A DNA stretch of 64,000 nt from contig NZ_CP110615.1 in the NCBI RefSeq assembly GCF_026153295.1, positions 3,614,203 through 3,678,202 of the forward strand, written 5' to 3'. A program made the translations under genes and the position numbers. Origin of the DNA: Rhodococcus antarcticus (GTDB lineage: Bacteria; Actinomycetota; Actinomycetes; Mycobacteriales; Mycobacteriaceae). Below, one piece after another: positions 59,161 through 64,000 of the stretch (positions are counted from its first letter, which is position 1; every line of letters starts with the position of its first letter). The notes beneath the pieces were generated by a model. That model did not search any database. It was given only the letters and a program-made list of their open reading frames with translations, and had not been told where the DNA came from.

Positions 59161-60756
59161 CCGGTGGTGTTCGTGGTGGTGCTGCCGGGGTCCTCCGGCC
59201 CGGGGTCCGCCCGCCTCGTGGCCGCCGATGACGAGGGCACCCCGACGGCCTCCCCCCGCGACGTGGACGACCTGCCGGCCGCCGTGGCCGAGGTCGAGGC
59301 GGCGCAGCACCCGCGCTGGGTGTGGCCGGACTCCGCCGACACCTACGGCGCCCTGCTCCGGGCCGGGGTGCGTGTCCAGCGGGTGCACGACCTCGCCCGC
59401 ACCGCCGCCCTGCTCGACGCGCGCGCCGGCCGCCGGCCCGCCCCCGAGCGGCGTCCGGCCGACGAGCGGCCGGGCCTGTTCGAGACCGCCCCGGCGGAGC
59501 CCGCTCCGGACCCGGTGGCCGTGCTCGCCGCCCAGCTCGCCGAGATCGGGGGTGACCGGCGGCTGCGGCTGCTGGTGGCGGCCGAGTCGGCCGGGGCGCT
59601 GGCTGCCGCCGAGCTCGGCCACGACGGTCTGCCCTTCTCCGCGGCCCGCCACGGCGACCTGCTGGTCCGCCAGCTCGGGGCCCGGCCGCCGGAGGGGCTG
59701 CTCCCGCCGCGCCTGGTCGAGCTGAACGCCGCCATCGAGGAGGCTTTCGGCAAGCGGGTGAACCCGGAGTCGGCCGCCGAGGTGCTGGCCGCGTTCGCCC
59801 GCGAGGGGCTGGACGTGCCCAACACCCAGGCCCGCACCCTGCGCGGGGTGCACCACCGGGCGGTCCCGCTGCTGCTGCGGCACAAGGAGCTCGGCCGCCT
59901 GCACGGAACCAACGGGTGGCTGTGGCTGGACACCTGGGTGCACGGCGACCGCTTCCGCCCCGTCTACGTCCCCGGTGGCACCCCCAGCGGGCGGTGGGCG
60001 AGCCGGGGCGGGGGCGCCCTGCAGATCCCGAAGCTGTTGCGGCGCAGCGTGGTCGCCGAGCCGGGGCGCACGTTCGTGATCGCTGACGCCGGTCAGCTGG
60101 AGCCCCGGGTGCTCGCCGCGATGTCGGGGGACGCCGGGATGGTGGCGGCCGCCGGGGAGGCCGACCTCTACGCGCCGGTGGCGGCCGCGGCCTTCGGCGG
60201 CGACCGGGCGCGGGCCAAGGTCGCCGTGCTGGGGGTGCTCTACGGGGCCACGGCCGGTGAGTCCCGGGCCCTGCTCGCGCGCCTGCGCCGGCAGTTCCCG
60301 GTGGCCGTGGGCTTCGTCGAGGAGGCGGCGCGGGCGGGCGAGCGGGGGGAGGTGGTGCACTCGCTGCTCGGCCGGGCGAGCCCGCCGCCCCCGGACCACG
60401 AGTGGGACCCGGCCGCGCGCGGGCGGTTCACCCGCAACTTCGTGGTGCAGGCGACGGCCGCGGAGTGGGCCCTGTGCCTCGTGGCGGAGCTGCGTCGGCG
60501 GCTGGCCGACGAGCCGGAGGCCGAGCTGGTGTTCTTCCAGCACGACGAGGTGGTGGTGCACTGTGCCGATCCCGACCGGGTCAGCGCCCACGTGCTCGCC
60601 GCGACGGAGGTGGCACGGCGGCTCGTGTTCGGCGACACGGCGGTGCGGTTCCCGATGGACGTCGCCGTCCGCCGCGTCTACGCCGAGCCCGACGAGACCG
60701 ACCCGACCGGAGCTGAGCCGGACAAGACCGACCCGATCGGACTCGGCGCGACCTGA
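59158..60756 (+). CDS. PolA-like DNA polymerase with degenerate exonuclease region
   Basis: A 532-residue family-A DNA polymerase (full PolA is about 900). The polymerase domain keeps motif A VIADAGQLEPRVLAAMSGDA (D-A-G-Q-x-E-x-R), the motif B region RAKVAVLGVLYGATAGESRA and motif C VFFQHDEVVVHC (Q-H-D-E). The N-terminal 150 residues sit where the 3'-5' exonuclease would be but are short and lack a clear D-x-E set. Such truncated Pol I-like proteins are annotated in actinobacteria as bifunctional exonuclease/polymerase, roles unproven. ATG at 59158, next to a dispersed repeat. The end merges into a short run of ACCTG pentamers (60746-60776). Confidence 0.82.
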   Translation: MPVVFVVVLPGSSGPGSARLVAADDEGTPTASPRDVDDLPAAVAEVEAAQHPRWVWPDSADTYGALLRAGVRVQRVHDLARTAALLDARAGRRPAPERRPADERPGLFETAPAEPAPDPVAVLAAQLAEIGGDRRLRLLVAAESAGALAAAELGHDGLPFSAARHGDLLVRQLGARPPEGLLPPRLVELNAAIEEAFGKRVNPESAAEVLAAFAREGLDVPNTQARTLRGVHHRAVPLLLRHKELGRLHGTNGWLWLDTWVHGDRFRPVYVPGGTPSGRWASRGGGALQIPKLLRRSVVAEPGRTFVIADAGQLEPRVLAAMSGDAGMVAAAGEADLYAPVAAAAFGGDRARAKVAVLGVLYGATAGESRALLARLRRQFPVAVGFVEEAARAGERGEVVHSLLGRASPPPPDHEWDPAARGRFTRNFVVQATAAEWALCLVAELRRRLADEPEAELVFFQHDEVVVHCADPDRVSAHVLAATEVARRLVFGDTAVRFPMDVAVRRVYAEPDETDPTGAEPDKTDPIGLGAT

Positions 60757-60780
60757 CCTGACCTGACCTGACCCGACCGG

Positions 60781-62124
60781 TCAGCCGGCCACGGCGCGGA
60801 CGGTCGGCGCGGGCGAGGGAGGGCTGTACCCGGGCGCGTCCTCGAGGGCAAGCAGCGCGGGGACGTGCGCGGCGGGCACGGCGGCCGACCACAGGTAGCC
60901 CTGCCCGACAGTGCACCCGAGCGCGCGCGCCCGGCACGCCGCGTCCGCGGACTCCACGCCCTCGATCACCGTGGTCAGGCCCATGTCGCGGCTCATGCCG
61001 GTGACGGCGCGGACCACGGCGTCGGCGTTGCGCTGGCCCAGCGACGCGGTCAGCCCGCGGTCGATCTTGAGCCCGTCCACGGGCAGGCGCAGCAGGTGCT
61101 CCAGGGAGGACCAGCCGGTGCCGAAGTCGTCGAGGACCACGCGGAAGCCGTGCTCGCGCAGCTGGGCGAGCACGTCCACGCTGCGGCTGCTGGCGGCCAC
61201 GGCCGCGGTCTCGGTGATCTCCAGGTCCACCTGGTGGGGCGGCACGCCCGCGACCGCCGCGGCCTCGCGCAGCCGCACGACGCTCTCCTGGGCGGTCAGG
61301 TGCTTGGCGGAGAGGTTGACGCTGAGCCGGAGCTCCGGGCGGGTGCGGCGCCAGCCGGCCAGGTCGTGCATGGCCCGGCGCAGCACCGCGAGGTCGAGGT
61401 CGATGACGAGGTCGCTGTCCTCTGCCACCGGGATGAAGGAGGCGGGCGACACCGTCCCCAGTCGCGGGTGCTGCCAGCGCGCGAGGGCCTCGAACCCCAG
61501 GATGGCGCCGGTGTGCAGGTCCACCAGCGGCTGGTACCAGGGGAGCACCTCGCCACCGTCCACGGCCGCCGCCAGGACGGCGGGGTCCACGCCCACGAGC
61601 GCACCGTCGTGGCGGCGCCGGGCCAGGTCCAGCTGGTCCTCGACGATGGACGCGAACTCGGCGAGCTGCTCGACCATGGTGGGGGTGATCTCGCGGGGTC
61701 GGGAGTCGATGAGGCACAGCCCGCCCACGGTGAGGCCCTCCCGTCCCTGCACCGGCACCCCGACGTAGCTGCGGAACCCGCTGGTCGCCGTGGGGTGGTC
61801 GGGGTGCTCGGCCACCACGTCGCGGACCACGCGGGGCACCCCGGTGCGCACCACCCCGTCGCACAGGCCCTCGCCGCGGCCGTCGGACCGGGGCGCCACC
61901 CGGTCGGTGCCCAGCTCCACCAGCGTGTGCATGCGGAAGGCGTCGAGGATGTTCAGCTGGGCCACCGGGAAGCCGAGCATGCGCCGGGCGAGCTCCACGG
62001 TGGTGCGCAGGGCACCGAGGGCCGCGAGGTCCAGGTCGACGTAGTGCGTGGCCGACGTGTGCCGGCGGTCGGGGTGCCGGGTCGCACCGGATGCGGGGGT
62101 GGGGCGTCTGTCCGTGAACTGCAC
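60781..62124 (-). CDS. GAF-EAL domain c-di-GMP phosphodiesterase
   Basis: A 447-residue protein. Residues 35-165 form a GAF sensor domain (VAQLNILDAFRMHTLVELGT … GVPVQGREGLTVGGLCLI). Residues 190-430 form an EAL domain with LPWYQPLVDLHTGAILGFEA (the E-A-L signature in GFEALARWQH), LRLSVNLSAKHLTAQESVVR (N-x-S), VDLEITETAAVAASSRSVDV (E-x-T-E), VVLDDFGTGWSSLEHLLRLP (the D-D-F-G-T-G) and LKIDRGLTASLG. The full set of metal and substrate residues suggests active hydrolysis of c-di-GMP, sensed through GAF. It is cytosolic. GTG start at 62122-62124. Confidence 0.92.
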   Translation of the reverse strand: MQFTDRRPTPASGATRHPDRRHTSATHYVDLDLAALGALRTTVELARRMLGFPVAQLNILDAFRMHTLVELGTDRVAPRSDGRGEGLCDGVVRTGVPRVVRDVVAEHPDHPTATSGFRSYVGVPVQGREGLTVGGLCLIDSRPREITPTMVEQLAEFASIVEDQLDLARRRHDGALVGVDPAVLAAAVDGGEVLPWYQPLVDLHTGAILGFEALARWQHPRLGTVSPASFIPVAEDSDLVIDLDLAVLRRAMHDLAGWRRTRPELRLSVNLSAKHLTAQESVVRLREAAAVAGVPPHQVDLEITETAAVAASSRSVDVLAQLREHGFRVVLDDFGTGWSSLEHLLRLPVDGLKIDRGLTASLGQRNADAVVRAVTGMSRDMGLTTVIEGVESADAACRARALGCTVGQGYLWSAAVPAAHVPALLALEDAPGYSPPSPAPTVRAVAG

Positions 62125-62371
62125 CGGGCACCCGCTCTCCTGGTCGGTCGAGCCTGGTGACGCCGTGGACGTTCCTGCTGGTGGTTCGGTCGTCGGCCGC
62201 CGGCGGTTCGTCAGATCTCCGTCCGAGCTCCACAGCGGTCGATGACGCGTCCGTCACCCGCACACCACGACCGAGCTACCCCGACGTGGGAGCGGGCACG
62301 CACACTGCGTCAACGACCGGTGACGCCAGGTGGGTACGTCCACCCGGGTGGGGCGTCTCGATCGCTGCGTA

Positions 62372-62431
62372 CGACATCACGCCCGCGCGGTCCTGCCGGG
62401 GGAGCTCGCGCCTCGACATCACGCCCGCGCG
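62372..62431. repeat. 18-bp direct repeat upstream of the tRNA gene
   Basis: CGACATCACGCCCGCGCG occurs at 62372-62389 and 62414-62431, exactly 42 bp apart, in the gap between the GAF-EAL gene and the tRNA-Gly gene (62125-62478). Nothing else in this gap looks like a gene. Confidence 0.7.
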
Positions 62432-62478
62432 TCGTCGGGGAGGGGGAGCAGGCGCGCAGGGCGCCGGCGGAACCAGTG

Positions 62479-62549
62479 AGCGAATGACGGGAATCGAACC
62501 CGCATATTCAGCTTGGGAAGCTGATGTTCTACCACTGAACTACATTCGC
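62479..62549 (-). tRNA. tRNA-Gly (anticodon CCC)
   Basis: On the minus strand the acceptor stem is GCGAATG paired with CATTCGC. The D loop region is TAGTTCAGTGGTAGAA, the anticodon arm TCAGC-TTCCCAA-GCTGA (loop with anticodon CCC at positions 34-36), and the T arm GCGGGTTCGATTCCCGT. The discriminator base is U, as expected for glycine. CCA is not encoded. It lies 89 bp before dcd on the opposite strand. Confidence 0.95.
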
Positions 62550-62638
62550 GTGCCCCATCCTGCGGGCCCGGTGATGGTAGCCGATCAGCTGAGGTGGTCG
62601 CGCCCTGGAGGCCGGACGAGGCCGATACGCTGCCGCCC

Positions 62639-63220
62639 ATGCTGCTCTCGGACCGCGACCTCAAGGCCGAGCTCGCCTCGGGACGTCTGGGCCTCGAGCC
62701 CTACGACCCGGCCATGGTGCAGCCCTCCAGCATCGACGTGCGCCTGGACCGGTTCTTCCGCGTGTTCAACAACACCCGCTACACCCACATCGACCCCGCC
62801 CAGCAGCAGGACGAGCTGACCAGCCTCGTGGAGCCCGAGGGCGACGAGCCGTTCGTGCTGCACCCGGGGGAGTTCGTGCTCGGCTCCACCCTCGAGGCGT
62901 GCACGCTGCCCGACGACCTGGCCGGCCGGCTGGAGGGCAAGAGCTCGCTGGGGCGCCTGGGCCTGCTCACGCACTCCACGGCCGGGTTCATCGACCCCGG
63001 GTTCAGCGGTCACATCACCCTGGAGCTCTCCAACGTGGCCAACCTGCCCATCACGCTGTGGCCGGGCATGAAGATCGGCCAGCTGTGCCTGCTGCGGCTC
63101 TCCTCGGCCGCCGAGCACCCGTACGGCTCGGTCGAGGCCGGTTCGCGCTACCAGGGCCAGCGCGGCCCCACGCCGTCCAAGGCACACCTGCGCTTCGACC
63201 GGGCGCCCACCGTCCGCTGA
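62639..63220 (+). CDS. dcd: dCTP deaminase
   Basis: A 193-residue trimeric dCTP deaminase, the normal length. Motifs: [20 protein letters not shown] at the start, [60 protein letters not shown] (the S-S-L-G-R motif with catalytic Glu in A-R-V-E-G-x-S form here LEGKSS), [20 protein letters not shown] and [12 protein letters not shown]. It converts dCTP to dUTP; mycobacterial Dcd also hydrolyses dUTP to dUMP. ATG at 62639. The tRNA-Gly/dcd neighbourhood is also seen in Mycobacterium. Confidence 0.95.
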   Translation: MLLSDRDLKAELASGRLGLEPYDPAMVQPSSIDVRLDRFFRVFNNTRYTHIDPAQQQDELTSLVEPEGDEPFVLHPGEFVLGSTLEACTLPDDLAGRLEGKSSLGRLGLLTHSTAGFIDPGFSGHITLELSNVANLPITLWPGMKIGQLCLLRLSSAAEHPYGSVEAGSRYQGQRGPTPSKAHLRFDRAPTVR

Positions 63221-63251
63221 CCGGGGCCCGTCGTCCGCTGAGCGGTCCAGC

Positions 63252-63665
63252 TCAGTCCGCGACGACCTCGAAGCGGGTCCCCAAGGTCCGGTAGGTCGAG
63301 ACCGCCCGGGCGTCGCGGGTGAGCAGGACGGTGCCGGCGGACGACGCGGCCAGGGCGACCAGCCCGTCGTAGGTGGCGCCGCCGCTGACCCCACGGTCGG
63401 CCAGGTGGCGGGGCAGGCTCGCGGCGAGCTCGGGGGTGGGGCTGACCGGGGTGCCGAACTCCCGCTCCAGCACGGAGGCGGCGTCCTCGGGGGCGAGCCG
63501 CAGGGCGGCCGGTGCACGGGTCAGCACGGAGTACGTCTCGGCGAGGGAGTGTGTCGTCAGCACCGGGGTCCGGTCGCCGACCGCGGCACGGACGGCCCGG
63601 TGCGCCCGGTGGGTGACGTGCAGCCAGGGAATCGCCGCGCTCGTGTCCAGCGCGACCACGGTCAC
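63252..63665 (-). CDS. PIN-domain toxin (VapC-like)
   Basis: A 137-residue PIN-domain ribonuclease toxin. The acidic residues are in place: ALDTSAAIPWLHVTHRAHRA (first Asp), SLAETYSVLTR (Glu), YDGLVALAASSAGTVLLTRD (two Asp, in T-Y-D and T-R-D). It cleaves RNA in a metal-dependent way when not bound by its antitoxin. The start is GTG 63663-63665 overlapping the antitoxin stop by 4 bp (GTGA), the standard arrangement. Confidence 0.92.
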   Translation of the reverse strand: MTVVALDTSAAIPWLHVTHRAHRAVRAAVGDRTPVLTTHSLAETYSVLTRAPAALRLAPEDAASVLEREFGTPVSPTPELAASLPRHLADRGVSGGATYDGLVALAASSAGTVLLTRDARAVSTYRTLGTRFEVVAD

Positions 63666-63898
63666 CGGCGACCGTCGTCGATCAGGCCGAACAGCACGTC
63701 GTCGGTGAACTCGACGGCCGCTTCCACCACGAGGTGGCCGTCCACCCGACGGAGGGTGGCGGTGCGGGCCGTCGGCGTCACCTGCAGCCCGCCGCCGTAG
63801 ACGCTGACGTCCACCGAGGACCCCCCGGTGAGCCCCACGGCGTCCCGCAGGGCCTTGGGGATGACGATGCGGCCGGCGGCGTCGATCGTGGTGTGCAT
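63662..63898 (-). CDS. AbrB/SpoVT-type antitoxin (VapB-like)
   Basis: A 78-residue antitoxin. The N-terminal 45 residues are a swapped-hairpin AbrB DNA-binding domain: MHTTIDAAGRIVIPKALRDA, VGLTGGSSVDVSVYGGGLQV. The rest is the toxin-binding C terminus. It neutralises the PIN toxin encoded next and represses their shared promoter. ATG at 63896-63898; a longer frame exists but starts outside the domain. The 63899-63978 region upstream is its promoter, with no gene. Confidence 0.92.
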   Translation of the reverse strand: MHTTIDAAGRIVIPKALRDAVGLTGGSSVDVSVYGGGLQVTPTARTATLRRVDGHLVVEAAVEFTDDVLFGLIDDGRR

Positions 63899-63978
63899 GG
63901 CAGGACGATACCAGCGCTCTGCCACCGGTCCGCGTCGCTCCGCCCGCCCGTCGTGGGACATGATCGGCACCGTCGTGG

Positions 63979-64000
63979 TCAGTCGCCGAGGGGGTTGAAC
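63979..64000 (-). CDS. Possible C-terminal end of a further gene
   Basis: The last 22 bases read on the minus strand as …FNPLGD followed by TGA (63979-63981). This is too short for a confident call. It would be the 3' end of a gene running off the right edge. Confidence 0.2.

Noticed and set aside
62479..63981. Integrated element at the tRNA-Gly gene
   Set aside because: No integrase gene and no duplicated tRNA 3' end were found. dcd beside this tRNA is a normal arrangement in relatives, and the VapBC pair alone does not show an island.

Overview
The window is chromosomal DNA from a very GC-rich actinobacterium. GC is well above 70 percent by eye, almost every codon ends in G or C, and GTG starts are common. 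Several gene sets point to the mycobacterial side of the phylum (Mycobacteriales/Pseudonocardiales): a WhiB3-type regulator, a FprB-type ferredoxin reductase next to an AurF-like diiron oxygenase (the Rv0885-fprB arrangement), a htdX-fabG4-fadA2 block plus a fadE5-type gene (the Rv0241c-Rv0244c arrangement), bkdABC, and dcd beside a tRNA-Gly. The species cannot be named from the sequence alone.

Layout. 0-9.7 kb: a partial acyl-CoA ligase, MarR, DUF2786, a frameshifted small gene, PHP and PP2C phosphatases, a His-rich tail-anchored protein, an HNH-like protein, a cupin, an MHS-type transporter, WcbI and a TPM-domain protein. 9.7-13.7 kb: malQ, then about 700 bp of gene-free repeat DNA, including eight copies of an exact 42-bp tandem repeat, then HxlR, GNAT and FKBP genes. 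13.6-23.5 kb: the diiron oxygenase/FprB pair, a PIG-L/flippase-like/glycosyltransferase group, AIM24, a metallo-beta-lactamase-fold protein, VOC, an aldonolactone oxidase and ArfB. 23.6-27.4 kb: a three-gene 2-oxoacid dehydrogenase operon (E1 alpha, E1 beta, E2). 28.5-42.1 kb: lipid beta-oxidation and acyl-chain genes (two acyl-CoA dehydrogenases, SCP2, TetR, MaoC hydratase, FabG4, thiolase) with an ATPase, a thioredoxin-NHL protein and a VanW protein between them. 42.2-50.2 kb: a GntR-controlled 5-oxoproline operon (NRAMP-like transporter, PxpA, PxpB, PxpC, YcsI-type hydro-lyase), then a methyltransferase, proline dehydrogenase and a PucR regulator, so glutamate-family catabolism is clustered. 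50.2-64 kb: an ABC exporter, sirohydrochlorin chelatase, UspA, an rtcB pseudogene, DUF2461, a CarH-like B12-binding MerR regulator divergent from whiB3, an ECF sigma factor coupled to a membrane-anchored beta-propeller, a PolA-like polymerase, a GAF-EAL protein, tRNA-Gly(CCC), dcd and a VapBC pair.

The most notable non-genic structures are these. (1) Four copies of a 64-bp near-perfect palindrome occupy gene 3' ends; one copy is fused into the reading frame of the FprB-like gene, which also lacks its usual C-terminal domain. (2) The 42-bp array after malQ. (3) Paired palindromes fitting TTAC-N6-GTAA occur at three lipid-gene promoters and suggest a small TetR regulon. (4) A 15-bp palindrome overlaps the promoter of the 5-oxoproline operon. 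(5) A second, 47-bp dispersed repeat occurs twice.
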